From Acidobacteriota bacterium (GTDB lineage Bacteria > Acidobacteriota > Blastocatellia > Chloracidobacteriales > Chloracidobacteriaceae), in the NCBI GenBank assembly GCA_016208495.1, contig JACQXX010000019.1, forward strand, positions 62,001 through 126,000: a stretch of DNA of 64,000 bases. Reading direction: 5' to 3'. Both the position numbers and the translations under genes were made by a program. Below the pieces are notes generated by a model. That model was given only the letters and a program-made list of their open reading frames with translations. It was not told the origin of the DNA and did no database searches. The stretch's first letter is position 1. Each line of letters begins with the position of its first letter. Of this stretch, positions 36,438 to 45,622 are shown piece after piece.

Positions 36438-37922
36438 TTATGACTGGCCGCCATCTTTGGGGTTGGTACGCCGTGGACGGGATGGAGATTGAGGTTGTGG
36501 GAGCGGTGGTTTGACCGGTAACTGGCCTTGCTGATATTGCTCGCGGAGCTTGATGCGCTGGATCGCCAGGTTAGCGGCATTCACAACCCGGGCATTATTA
36601 TCACGCAACAGGGGTTCAATGACCGGGACGCTTTCGCCGGTGCCGATGACACCGAGGACTTTGAGAATTTTCACGGTGGCGCCAGTGGTCGCAACCCGGA
36701 CTGGGCCGTGTAAATCAGCCGGACTGAGGACTTCATACAGATATCCGGTCGCCTGATCACCGAGCGTCATGGCTTCAAGTTCCTTGATAATGGCATCCAG
36801 ATACTCTGGCCGTCCGAGTCGGTAGAGAGCAAATGCCTGGGCGAGCTTGACGCTATTACTGCCCTCTTTGAGACGATTGCGCGAAATGGTCTCCACAAAG
36901 CTGGTGTCACCCATCCGCGCCAGTCCTTCATTGGCCCATCGGCGGCGGTCTTCATCACGACGCAGGTTTCCTTCAAAAACATCTTTACTGGCCGGGTCAC
37001 CGATTTGGGATAAAGCTTCGAGCGTAATTCGTTGACGTTCAGGAACTTGCTTGAAAAAATCGTTAATGTTGGCTTTGAAACCCCGCTTATCTTCACCCAA
37101 CCGATATACCGTGTTGAGCGGCTCAACGGCTTTGTGGGTCCGCAACAACCCTGCCGTTGCAATTGCCTGTGCTCGAACTTCCCGATCATCGTTGGAAAAG
37201 TAGGGGATGGCATATTCGCCATATTCGGTGCGCCCCAATTTGATAAACACCCGAAAGATGTCAATTCGCAGATTTGGGTCCGAATCAAGCGCACCAATCA
37301 ACGCCAGCGCCTGCGAATCAGCCCGGAGAACACCAAGTGCTCGCACCGCAGCCCGACGCAGGCTGACTTCGGCATCATCACGCATCATCTGGGCCAGGGC
37401 TTCGGTCATCCGGGGGTCAACCTGGACATAGGGCTCAACAATGGTTGGGCCGTCGGTATCCAGAAAGGGGTTGAGGACATTCAATCCCTTGCGCTCCGCA
37501 AAAACAAATCCGATGTCGCTTTCGATGTAATAGGAAATGAGGGCCCGCACCGCAGCCCGACGCACCTGTGGGGAAAGATCTTTTAAAGTATCAAGAATGG
37601 CTGGAATCACCGCTTCGTCTTTAAGACGTCCAAGCGATTCAAGTGCATTGGCCCGCACCTCAGGATCCGTGTCGGTTTGCGCCGCCTGAGCCAGCGCTCC
37701 ACTGACTTCGCGAAATCGCTTTTCGCCCAATTCCTTGGCTGCCTTTCGGCGAACGACTGGATCTGGATTTTTCAAATTCGCCAGCAGGGATTCCTGACTG
37801 GTTTGGGCCTGAATGGAAATGGGGTTGACCACCAGCCAGCCACTCGCGCCGACCAAACAAGCTGTTAACATCAATGCCTGGGAAAATTGCCAGACAGACG
37901 TCCGTTGGGAATTGATAGCCAT
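36438..37922 (-). CDS. Exported HEAT-repeat protein
   Basis: 494 residues from ATG 37920-37922 (GGAGGC ~12 nt upstream); a start 12 codons earlier would bury the signal peptide (FSQALMLTACLVGASGWLVV). The mature part is a stack of HEAT or PBS-lyase-type repeats (LLANLKNPDPVVRRKAAKEL, EVRANALESLGRLKDEAVIP, PQVRRAAVRALISYY, VSLRRAAVRALGVLRAD) to ~465, then a Pro-rich basic tail (VKPPLPQPQSPSRPRRTNP). HEAT arrays mediate protein binding; the partner is unknown. The catalytic residues of phycobilin lyases are not implied. Probably periplasmic. Confidence 0.85.
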   Translation of the reverse strand: MAINSQRTSVWQFSQALMLTACLVGASGWLVVNPISIQAQTSQESLLANLKNPDPVVRRKAAKELGEKRFREVSGALAQAAQTDTDPEVRANALESLGRLKDEAVIPAILDTLKDLSPQVRRAAVRALISYYIESDIGFVFAERKGLNVLNPFLDTDGPTIVEPYVQVDPRMTEALAQMMRDDAEVSLRRAAVRALGVLRADSQALALIGALDSDPNLRIDIFRVFIKLGRTEYGEYAIPYFSNDDREVRAQAIATAGLLRTHKAVEPLNTVYRLGEDKRGFKANINDFFKQVPERQRITLEALSQIGDPASKDVFEGNLRRDEDRRRWANEGLARMGDTSFVETISRNRLKEGSNSVKLAQAFALYRLGRPEYLDAIIKELEAMTLGDQATGYLYEVLSPADLHGPVRVATTGATVKILKVLGVIGTGESVPVIEPLLRDNNARVVNAANLAIQRIKLREQYQQGQLPVKPPLPQPQSPSRPRRTNPKDGGQS

Positions 37923-38307
37923 AGATGAATGCCGCCTCCGCCCGTGGTTTGATTGCAACCGATTGAAGAAAATCGAGATGTGTGCCTGACCGTACCAAGT
38001 TCAACTCGACCCTGTCAATGTTCACACTTTTGGATTGGAGATTTGTCCAGCCGGGTCTCTCGACTTTTTGGATTCTTTCTCGCGGCCCAGCGTAATGAGC
38101 CAGTTGCCTATTCGGCATTTTCAGTCATCACCCGCTCCGGGCATCAAATCTAACCGACTGTAAGGAAATGACTTGGGCGAAAGTCTTGACACACCCGACA
38201 AGCTGCGGTTCAATCCCCACTTCTTTGCCTTTTGCAAGCGTCCACCGAAAAGAACAGATCACGTTCTGAAATGCCGGTCTAAAGCTGATCGAACGCCGGA
38301 AAGGATT
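37923..38307. other. Intergenic, divergent; nothing specific seen
   Basis: Between divergent HEAT and ygfZ genes. A TTGACA word near 38187 might be a -35 box for ygfZ, but no clear -10 follows at standard spacing. Confidence 0.35.
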
Positions 38308-39456
38308 ATGATGTCCGTTTCTGAAACAACTGCCGTGGTGAATTCACTGGAGACGATCCACCAAACACTCCAGGCAACAATGACTGAATATGCGTCCAAA
38401 TCGGTGCCGGCCCACTACGGTGATGTTCAAGCCGAATACCATACTTTGCAGACTGGGGTTGGGTTGATTGATTTAAGCGCCCACGGGCGAATCCAGGTCA
38501 GTGGCAAAGAGCGCGTTCAGTTTCTAAATGGACTGGTCAGCAATTACATCAAGCCGTTGCAGCACGGCTTTGGGGTGCCCGCGCTCTTTCTTACAGCCCA
38601 GGGAAAAGTGATTGCCGCGTGTCATATTTTCGGTGTGGATGAAACCTTCTGGATTGATTTGGACGCCGCTCTGGCTGAAAAAATCTATAAATCCTTATTT
38701 CGCTTTACTTTCGCTGGTGACTTTAAAGTCGAGGATCTCGCCAAAAACTATGGGTTGCTTTCCCTGCAGGGCCCGCTAGCCAGCGCCATGCTGGCGGCTA
38801 TCACCGGGAGCAACCCAGGTGAATGGCCCATAACCCATCAAGTTGATAAAGTTGGCGGCGGCACGGAAGATATTCCGGTATTGCCGCTGAAGAAGCTCCA
38901 ACCTGGTGAAACCGAAGCACTTGTGGTCCGGCGGGCACGTGGAACAGTTGACGGATATGATCTCTATATTCGTCGCGAAGCACTGGCTCAAACCTGGAAC
39001 TGGCTCACCAATCAGGGCACCGCATTTCACCTGCGTCCAGTTGGATGGGAAGCCATGGAACTGGTGCGCGTTGAAGCCGGCCTTCCCCGCTATGGCGTTG
39101 ATGTGGATGAAAACGTGATTGCCCTCGAAGCCAACCTGGGTTCGGCGGTCAGCTACCATAAGGGATGTTATGTCGGCCAGGAAACCGTTGCCAAAATCCA
39201 CTGGCGCGGACACGACCAGGTCGCCCGGAGGTTGACTCAGCTTGTCGTTGAAGGCGCGGACTTGCCGCAGCGTGGCAGCCGAATTGTGAAAGGCGAAAAA
39301 GAAGTCGGTACGCTCACCAGTGCCATTCGCTCGCCGCGGCTTGGCGGTGCTATTTTGGCGCTTGGGTATGTTCGCTCATCGGTCATTCAGGCTGGCGGAA
39401 CGCTCACCATCAAAAACGATGACGGCACGGAAGTCAGCGCGGAACTGAAAGCCTGA
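38308..39456 (+). CDS. ygfZ: YgfZ/GcvT-like folate-binding protein
   Basis: 383 residues from ATG 38308 (tandem ATG at 38311; GGAAAGG upstream). Earlier in-frame codons to 38173 encode an unlikely basic extension. The YgfZ signature KGCYVGQETVAK is present (residues ~288-299), preceded by the tetrahydrofolate-binding fold of GcvT (QTGVGLIDLSAHGRIQVSG, ERVQFLNGLVSN). YgfZ supports assembly or repair of Fe-S enzymes with folate and lies in the cytosol. Length is at the upper end of the family. The next gene is a small unknown protein after an inverted-repeat element. Confidence 0.9.
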   Translation: MMSVSETTAVVNSLETIHQTLQATMTEYASKSVPAHYGDVQAEYHTLQTGVGLIDLSAHGRIQVSGKERVQFLNGLVSNYIKPLQHGFGVPALFLTAQGKVIAACHIFGVDETFWIDLDAALAEKIYKSLFRFTFAGDFKVEDLAKNYGLLSLQGPLASAMLAAITGSNPGEWPITHQVDKVGGGTEDIPVLPLKKLQPGETEALVVRRARGTVDGYDLYIRREALAQTWNWLTNQGTAFHLRPVGWEAMELVRVEAGLPRYGVDVDENVIALEANLGSAVSYHKGCYVGQETVAKIHWRGHDQVARRLTQLVVEGADLPQRGSRIVKGEKEVGTLTSAIRSPRLGGAILALGYVRSSVIQAGGTLTIKNDDGTEVSAELKA

Positions 39457-39458
39457 GG

Positions 39459-39597
39459 CTGAAGACAGCGGGCTGAGAAAACCAGGGCTTGGGGCTGAGG
39501 GCTGAAGACTTCGGGCTGAAGAATTAGTTTTCTTTCATCCCTCATCCCTCATCCCTCATCCCTCATCCCTGGATTGCCCTGAGCCCGCTGTCTTCAG
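39459..39597. repeat. Inverted-repeat element with CATCCCT heptamer array
   Basis: Arms CTGAAGACAGCGGGCTGAG (39459-39477) and its near-perfect complement (39579-39597, 18 of 19 paired) enclose GGGCTGA-type words and five exact CATCCCT units (39536-39570). It lies between ygfZ and the small gene. Confidence 0.7.
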
Positions 39598-39642
39598 CCC
39601 GAGATCTCGTGTCATTCACTTTTCTTTTCATTGGGGATTTTT

Positions 39643-39963
39643 ATGTCGCACCCTGAGCATTCGGAAATGCCTGCACCAATCAACACACAGCCAGACATTG
39701 AATGGGCAACGGCTGAAGACGCTTATCACATTATCAACCATCTCCTGACATACGTTCACGCCACCAGTGATCTGATTGCCCTGATGGCAACCGCCCTTGG
39801 CGAAGCGCAGGTGAAAAAGCTGGCTGAAACGCATCCGTGGGCTGACTACCTTGCGGCACGGCGTATGTTGGAAAAGATTCAGCCTGAGATTCAAAAATTT
39901 TCTCAAACCATGATTGAACTGGCCAAAGACCGACCCGACCGGCCAGATCCCGATGAAGAATAG
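39643..39963 (+). CDS. Small conserved-looking hypothetical protein
   Basis: 106 residues from ATG 39643, with GGGGA a few bases upstream. Not recognised. Acidic at both ends, alpha-helical (EDAYHIINHLLTYVHATSDL, AQVKKLAETHPWADYLAARR), ending in a DRPDRPDPDEE tail. No signal peptide or membrane segment. Codon use and a good start make it likely real. It follows ygfZ and precedes uvrA on the same strand but is separated from both by repeats. Confidence 0.65.
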   Translation: MSHPEHSEMPAPINTQPDIEWATAEDAYHIINHLLTYVHATSDLIALMATALGEAQVKKLAETHPWADYLAARRMLEKIQPEIQKFSQTMIELAKDRPDRPDPDEE

Positions 39964-40104
39964 TGGGTTCCAGGTTTTTGAAAGGATGAGGGATAAAGGA
40001 TGAGAAATGAAAAGAATTACCTTGTCACCCTGTCATCTTGTCACCTTGCCATCTTCTCAGGGTTCCGGGTTTTCGAAAAATTCACCTGCATCAGCAGGTA
40101 GCCT

Positions 40105-40156
40105 GACTACTCGCTACTCGCTATTTCGCTATTTCGCTATTTCGCTATTTTGCTAT
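40105..40156. repeat. CTCGCTA/TTTCGCTA array upstream of uvrA
   Basis: Two 7-mers (ACTCGCT) then three to four 8-mers (ATTTCGCT) run to 17 bp before the uvrA ATG. Confidence 0.55.
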
Positions 40157-40172
40157 TCACGACAAAGATACA

Positions 40173-43151
40173 ATGTCCACTACAGCTCCGTTGACCTCTC
40201 CACAACTATCAGCCCAGGCCGAAGATGAAGCGATCCTCATTCGCCGGGCCAGAGTCCACAACCTCAAAAATATCAGCGTTACCATTCCGTTCAACCAGCT
40301 CACGGTGGTTACCGGGGTCAGTGGATCCGGGAAATCTTCGCTGGCGTTTGACACGGTTTATGCCGAAGGACAGCGCCGGTATGTCGAATCACTCTCAGCC
40401 TATGCGCGACAGTTTCTCGAGCGGATTGATAAACCGGATGTTGATGAAATCACTGGGATTTGCCCGGCAATTGCCGTGCGTCAGAAAAATTCGGCTCGCA
40501 ACCCACGGTCAACCGTCGCCACCCAAACTGAAATTCATGACTACCTGCGGTTGCTCTATGCCCGTGTGGGGCGCACGTTTTGTTATCAATGTGGAATTGA
40601 AGTCAAACGTGATACACCCCAATCAATTGCCGATGCGGTGCTTGAACTGCCTGAAGGCACCCGGTTCTATGTTTTGTTTCCAGCGGCTTCAGGTATGAAT
40701 TTTATGCCGGAAGTAAATGTGGGAAGTGAAGATGACGGGAGTTTTGATGACCTCGACGACTCGATGATAGATGAATCGCTCACGCCCGATGGAGGTCTGA
40801 GACGAAGAGGCAAACCGGTGCGCTCACGCGAGGCGTCAATCACCCCTGAAGATGGTGAGGCTGAGTTGCGCCGGGTCAAAGGGTATCTCATGAGCCTGAT
40901 GCAGCGTGGGTTCACCCGATTGTACCGCCGTGGAGAGATCTTTGAACTGACAACCCCTGATGTGTTCCCGTTTTCTGATTTTCACGAAACTTCAGTTCTG
41001 GTTGACCGCCTGGTGGTGCGACCCGATACGCGCGAACGACTGGTTGATTCCCTGGAAACCGCCTATCGCGAAGGAAATGGTAAAGTTGAGATCCAGACAG
41101 TTGGTTCAAACACACAGCAGTTTCGATTTAGCGAAGATTTCGAGTGTAAGACCTGCCACATTGGCTACCCGATGCGTGAGCCGCGGTTGTTTAGTTTCAA
41201 CAACCCGTATGGCGCCTGCCCAACCTGTCAGGGATTTGGCGATATTGTCGGCCTGAATCTGGATCTGGTGGTCCCAAACCCGAAGTTGACACTTGAAGAG
41301 GGGGCAATTGAACCCTGGACTAAATCACAGTTTGAATTTGCCCAGCGTGAACTCCGGACCGTGTGCCAGCGCCATAAAATCCCGATGACAGTGGCGTTTC
41401 ATCAGCTCAGCCCGGAACATCGAACGCTTTTGTTTGAGGGCACCAACGGCTGGGGCGGCATTCGCGGCTTTTTTGATTCACTGGAGCAACAAAAATACAA
41501 AATGCACATCCGGGTGTTCCTGGCCAAGTATCGCAGCTACACCTGTTGCCCGGATTGCCATGGGGGAAGGCTTCGCCCTGAAGCCCGAGCGGTTCGAATT
41601 GGTGGAAAACCGATTGTTGACACCCTGGCGATGACGATTGAAGAGGCAGCCGATTTTTTTGAAAATTTATCCCTGACAACAGAAGAACTGGCAATTGCAG
41701 ACCGAGTTTTGATCGAAATTCGCCATCGGCTGCGATTTTTGAAAGACGTCGGGTTAGAATACCTGACGCTTGACCGGCTCACCTCTTCCCTTTCTGGTGG
41801 TGAAGCCCAACGGATTCAACTGGCGACCCATTTGGGATCCTCACTGGTTGGAGCGCTTTATGTGCTGGATGAGCCAAGCATTGGCCTGCACTCACGTGAC
41901 GGTCAGCGGCTGATCCAGGTCCTGCAGCGGTTGCGTGATATTGGGAATACCGTTCTGGTCGTCGAGCATGATCCTGACATGATGCTGGCGGCGGATTATT
42001 TGATTGACATTGGACCTGGAGCGGGTGAGTTTGGTGGCGAAGTCATCTTTCAGGGTTCATTACCAGAATTGTTAAAACACCCAACATCGTTGACCGCCAA
42101 ATACCTGCGGAAAGAAAACAGCATCAAGAAGCCACAAACTCGACGGACACCTGGAACTCGCAAATTAACGGTTTCCGGTGCCAATGAACATAACCTGAAG
42201 AACCTCACGGTTGAAATTCCTTTGGGATTGATGGTGTGTGTCACGGGTGTTTCTGGCTCCGGGAAGTCAACGCTGGTTCATGACGTGCTCTACCGGGGAC
42301 TGCAGCGGGAAACTGAAAATGGAAAACGTATCCCGACGTTTGAACTTGAGGGTAGGCAATTCATTGATGAAGTTATTTGTGTTGATCAATCCCCAATTGG
42401 TCGAACCCCACGCTCAAACCCGGCGACCTATCTCAAGGTCTATGATGGGATTCGGGAACTGTTTGCCGCCACGCGCGAAGCCCAGGGCGCGGGCTGGACG
42501 GCCAGTCATTTTTCGTTCAATCTGCCCGGCGGTCGGTGTGAAACCTGTCAGGGAGACGGAACCGTCACGGTTGAAATGCAATTTTTGGCGGACGTGGAAT
42601 TGATCTGTGACGATTGTCATGGCCAGCGCTTTCGCCCTGAAGTACTGGCCGTCAAGTACCGTGGGAAAAGCATTCACGATGTGCTCAACCTGACGGTCCG
42701 CGAAGCAATTAGTTTTTTCTCAAATGTCAAAAAAATCAGTGATCGCCTGAAGGTTCTGGATGAAGTCGGCCTTGGATATTTACGGCTGGGACAATCGGCA
42801 ACCACTCTTTCCGGGGGTGAAGCCCAACGCATCAAGCTGGCCACTTTTCTGTCACGAACTGGAACAAACCGCATGCTCTACATCTTTGATGAACCCACCA
42901 CTGGGCTTCATTTTGATGATATCAATAAGCTGCTGTTTGCATTTCGGCGCTTACTTGATCTGGGGGCTTCGCTGGTAATCATCGAGCACAACCTGGATGT
43001 GATCAAAGTTGCCGATTGGGTCATTGATCTGGGGCCGGAGGGCGGCCATGCTGGAGGAACCGTCGTTGGGTGCGGCACACCTGAAGAGATTGCCCAGTTA
43101 CCACACTCCCACACAGGCCGGTTTCTGCGCAAAGTTTTAACGACAGCCTAG
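40173..43151 (+). CDS. uvrA: Excinuclease ABC subunit A
   Basis: 992 residues, about 50 longer than usual. First Walker [21 protein letters not shown] (K54), first signature [15 protein letters not shown], second Walker [18 protein letters not shown], second signature [16 protein letters not shown], with matching Walker B DEPSIGLH and DEPTTGLHF. Zinc-finger cysteines are seen in CYQCG, CKTC...CPTC and CETC...CDDCHG. The UvrB-contact region is present, so this is a canonical UvrA, not UvrA2. It finds bulky DNA lesions for UvrBC excision. The extra length is an acidic then basic insertion at ~180-236 ([17 protein letters not shown] ... [11 protein letters not shown]). No Shine-Dalgarno; an array lies just upstream. 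Confidence 0.96.
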   Translation: MSTTAPLTSPQLSAQAEDEAILIRRARVHNLKNISVTIPFNQLTVVTGVSGSGKSSLAFDTVYAEGQRRYVESLSAYARQFLERIDKPDVDEITGICPAIAVRQKNSARNPRSTVATQTEIHDYLRLLYARVGRTFCYQCGIEVKRDTPQSIADAVLELPEGTRFYVLFPAASGMNFMPEVNVGSEDDGSFDDLDDSMIDESLTPDGGLRRRGKPVRSREASITPEDGEAELRRVKGYLMSLMQRGFTRLYRRGEIFELTTPDVFPFSDFHETSVLVDRLVVRPDTRERLVDSLETAYREGNGKVEIQTVGSNTQQFRFSEDFECKTCHIGYPMREPRLFSFNNPYGACPTCQGFGDIVGLNLDLVVPNPKLTLEEGAIEPWTKSQFEFAQRELRTVCQRHKIPMTVAFHQLSPEHRTLLFEGTNGWGGIRGFFDSLEQQKYKMHIRVFLAKYRSYTCCPDCHGGRLRPEARAVRIGGKPIVDTLAMTIEEAADFFENLSLTTEELAIADRVLIEIRHRLRFLKDVGLEYLTLDRLTSSLSGGEAQRIQLATHLGSSLVGALYVLDEPSIGLHSRDGQRLIQVLQRLRDIGNTVLVVEHDPDMMLAADYLIDIGPGAGEFGGEVIFQGSLPELLKHPTSLTAKYLRKENSIKKPQTRRTPGTRKLTVSGANEHNLKNLTVEIPLGLMVCVTGVSGSGKSTLVHDVLYRGLQRETENGKRIPTFELEGRQFIDEVICVDQSPIGRTPRSNPATYLKVYDGIRELFAATREAQGAGWTASHFSFNLPGGRCETCQGDGTVTVEMQFLADVELICDDCHGQRFRPEVLAVKYRGKSIHDVLNLTVREAISFFSNVKKISDRLKVLDEVGLGYLRLGQSATTLSGGEAQRIKLATFLSRTGTNRMLYIFDEPTTGLHFDDINKLLFAFRRLLDLGASLVIIEHNLDVIKVADWVIDLGPEGGHAGGTVVGCGTPEEIAQLPHSHTGRFLRKVLTTA

Positions 43152-43171
43152 AATGAAGAATGAAGAATGAA
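43151..43171. repeat. GAATGAA heptamer array
   Basis: Three exact GAATGAA units, the first overlapping the uvrA stop codon. Confidence 0.6.
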
Positions 43172-43260
43172 AAAAGTGGTTAGTGATCGTTAAAAAATAA
43201 GTTCCTGGAAGCACGAGTATCCATTCACGTTTCGGCTTTGGGTTTTGCACCTCGAAGAGT

Positions 43261-43450
43261 TGCCGTTCGGATAGCCGGTCGGTTGCTCGGCTTTGCGAGC
43301 TACCACCGGAAAAGGATCAATCTCTCCCTCATTCTCTGCGCTTCGCCCGCGCCCCCGCAGGGGCGCGGGCGAAGCGCAGAACGACAAAGGGTGGCCCTGG
43401 TGACCGGTGGTAGGCCCAAAGCGGCCAACCGACCGGCTATCCGAACGGCA
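43261..43450. repeat. 190-bp triple-nested palindromic element
   Basis: Three nested perfect inverted repeats: outer 25 bp (43261-43285 with 43426-43450), middle 10 bp CTACCACCGG (43300-43309 with 43404-43413), inner 21 bp TCTGCGCTTCGCCCGCGCC.. (43335-43355 with 43360-43380, 4-bp loop). It would fold into one long cruciform or RNA stem and lies between uvrA and the DUF445 gene. Not a recognised family. Confidence 0.8.
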
Positions 43451-43577
43451 GCCCTCCGGGATGCTCAATCCAAATGCTGGTGCCCCAAATGAAAAGGGGA
43501 AGTTGTTTTTTTACGCCCCCTTAGTGGTTGGTGGTTAGTACCTGGTTCCTGGTTCTTCTTCGAAAGTATTGATTTCT

Positions 43578-43605
43578 AACCACTAACCACTAACCGCTAA
43601 CCACT
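43578..43605. repeat. AACCACT heptamer array
   Basis: Four tandem units AACCACT (one AACCGCT), part of a loose inverted pair with GTGGTTAG words near 43520-43540; ends 32 bp before the DUF445 start. Confidence 0.6.
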
Positions 43606-43637
43606 TTTTCATTCTTCATCCTCAATTCTTCATTCCA

Positions 43638-44486
43638 ATGAATCTCACCCGCCTTGCGCTTGATTTAAGCCCATTGGTGATTGCAACCCTGCACGGCTAT
43701 GCGGCTGCCTGGCTGGCCGTGAAAATGCTGTTTCGTCCCCGGCATCCAATCTATCTCTTTGGGAAAAAATTGCCTTTCACCCCAGGATTGCTGCCGAGTG
43801 AACGTGACCGGTTTGTGGATACCCTGGCTGGAATCGTTGCGGAACGACTTCTCACCGCTGAAGTGATTAGTCAGGAATTAAATGCTTTACGGCTTGAAGA
43901 AGAAGTCGAGGTTTTAGCCCGTCATCGCTATTCGGAACGCTCGCAACCAGAGGCATTGATCCAGGTCATCAGCACTCAATTAATGGGCGTACTGAACCGG
44001 TTAAAAACCTCGGCTGAAGCTCAGCACCAACTGGCTCAGGAAGCTCGCTTGTTCCTGGAGCGCCAAATCGAGCGTGAATATAGTCCAGCAGTAAGATATG
44101 CGAGTCGGTTCCTATTGAGCGAAGATCTGATGTTCCGAACCATCCATTTTGTGATCCAGGATGTCACATCCCGGCTTTCAGATAGCATTACGATTCGAAC
44201 CATTCTGCGGCAAACCATTGCCCAACTCCCTGAGGCGGTGTTTCAAGGTGAATATCCACTCCAAAAACGGGTCGTTCAGGATTTAGTTGGGCAATTAACC
44301 AGCCGGCTTGATTTTAAAGGAATTATTAAACGGCGATTTGATACGTTCTCAAACGAAATTTTTGAACAGATCATGTACGAATCAGCCGGGCGTGAAATCC
44401 GAGGGATTATGCAGTTTGGAACGGTGGTAGGATTCATGATTGGAGCGGTCCAAACGCTGGTGAATCTGGTGCAGTACCTCTGGTAA
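43638..44486 (+). CDS. DUF445 family membrane protein
   Basis: 282 residues. The start AALHGYAAAWLAVKML-type block (here HGYAAAWLAVKMLFRPRHP) followed by YLFGKKLPFTPGLLPSERD is diagnostic of DUF445 (YheB-like). It has an N-terminal membrane helix, a long amphipathic helical middle and a C-terminal membrane helix (FGTVVGFMIGAVQTLVNLVQYL). Membrane-topology-linked function is unknown; in Firmicutes relatives it is a peripheral coat or envelope protein. No Shine-Dalgarno site; TTCTTCATTCC precedes the ATG. A clear terminator follows. Confidence 0.85.
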   Translation: MNLTRLALDLSPLVIATLHGYAAAWLAVKMLFRPRHPIYLFGKKLPFTPGLLPSERDRFVDTLAGIVAERLLTAEVISQELNALRLEEEVEVLARHRYSERSQPEALIQVISTQLMGVLNRLKTSAEAQHQLAQEARLFLERQIEREYSPAVRYASRFLLSEDLMFRTIHFVIQDVTSRLSDSITIRTILRQTIAQLPEAVFQGEYPLQKRVVQDLVGQLTSRLDFKGIIKRRFDTFSNEIFEQIMYESAGREIRGIMQFGTVVGFMIGAVQTLVNLVQYLW

Positions 44487-44496
44487 GCATCCATAA

Positions 44497-44525
44497 AAAA
44501 ACCTGGTCAGGCGACCAGGTTTTTC
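44497..44525 (+). terminator. Intrinsic terminator
   Basis: AAAACCTGGTC / GACCAGGTTTT stem with a short loop, 10 bp after the DUF445 stop; the A/T flanks would also serve the convergent pilin gene. Confidence 0.85.
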
Positions 44526-44554
44526 ACAAACGTTACGAATCTCAATGGGGGTGA

Positions 44555-45151
44555 TTAGGAACCACTTTGCTCACCCAGTGGGGGTGAGGTTGATTGAGCG
44601 CCAGTTCCACCAACCTCAACCCGAATGACCCCCGATAAATCAATGTAATACCCATTGCGGCCAGTTGCCGATAGTCCACTCGACTGAATAGGATCAGCCT
44701 GGATATAAAATCCACGATAGACGGTTACCCCGCCACTCGTAAAAGAATCAGCCAGGGCTGGATCCAACCCGGCAGGTAAGATCCCGGGACCAATCGTAAA
44801 ATAATATCCTGATTTGGGAACATTGTTCGGTTGACTTCCCAAAACTTCATCAATGGCACCAGCCGTCAGGTTTTTCAATTCAACAAAATCAACGAGAAAT
44901 CCATTTCCATTTCGAAATGCCATTTGGGCGGTGTGGTAAGCACGAAGGGTTGAAACGGCTGAAGCCTGGTTCGCCGCCCGGCGTGAAGCTTGCAGGTTTG
45001 GAACAGCAATCGCGGCAATGATTCCAATAATGGCAACCACGATTAATAACTCAATTAAGGAAAAGCCATGTGAGCACTTTGATCGGGCAGGGCGAATCGG
45101 TCGCAGGATGTTTCGGTGTCTGAAAGATTCATTTGCAAAACGCATATCCAT
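44555..45151 (-). CDS. Type IV pilin / prepilin-type protein
   Basis: 198 residues; GAGAGG lies 5 nt before the ATG (a second ATG two codons in is possible). A 29-residue basic leader ends at Gly, cleaved as SHG|FSLIELLIVVAIIGIIAAIAVPNL (read here in parts: FSLIELLIVVAIIGII), with Glu at mature position 5, the class III prepilin signal. The mature globular domain has YHTAQMAFRNGNGFLVDFVE, KSGYYFTIGPG and GYYIDLSGVIR, the last resembling the usual pilin end. It is processed by PilD and assembled into a type IV pilus or T2SS pseudopilus. No other pil genes are nearby. A sigma-54-type promoter ~105 bp upstream fits known pilA regulation. Confidence 0.9.
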   Translation of the reverse strand: MDMRFANESFRHRNILRPIRPARSKCSHGFSLIELLIVVAIIGIIAAIAVPNLQASRRAANQASAVSTLRAYHTAQMAFRNGNGFLVDFVELKNLTAGAIDEVLGSQPNNVPKSGYYFTIGPGILPAGLDPALADSFTSGGVTVYRGFYIQADPIQSSGLSATGRNGYYIDLSGVIRVEVGGTGAQSTSPPLGEQSGS

Positions 45152-45622
45152 CGAGCCTCTCTGCTATCTGATAGCAAATGTGACGAAATCAGAGTTGTTT
45201 ATTATGTGAAGGGGAGGTTACAAAAAGGGAATTGAAAAATTTTGTTTCTGACAGGCAAGTTGCATTCCACTCTGAAATCCTTCGCCTCAAAAAGCCTCTA
45301 ATCTGTTGATTTCACATATGCTCAGAACTGGAAGCTCGATGAAAAATACAGAGATTCACTGCGATAATGACAGGAAATGTAAACTCCTGGTCGTCATAAC
45401 TGACAATTCTTGTTATCATTCTCCGTGGCTGGTGACCGAAGCCTGTCACCCTCCAAAGAGCAACGGTTCTGGAACCAAGGGCATCGCAACGCCGGCTTCA
45501 CTTCTGTCAATATCTTCGGAAAACCACCTGTTTATTCAATTCACGTTACCCAGCCTTTGGCTATATTCTGCTTTCAACTCTTGTCATTTGAATTTCTTCA
45601 TGCCTGGAGTTTCTCATCGTCT
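45152..45622. other. Divergent intergenic region, pilin / anti-sigma
   Basis: 471 bp; holds the sigma-54-like promoter for the pilin. Frames running through the right part into the anti-sigma gene lack ribosome binding sites and show no homology. Confidence 0.45.
45254..45269 (-). promoter_or_regulatory. Candidate sigma-54 promoter of the pilin gene
   Basis: On the minus strand TGGAATGCAACTTGCC shows GG-N10-GC spacing and the TTGC box; ~105 bp upstream of the pilin start. Pilin genes are classic sigma-54 targets in other phyla. Confidence 0.5.
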
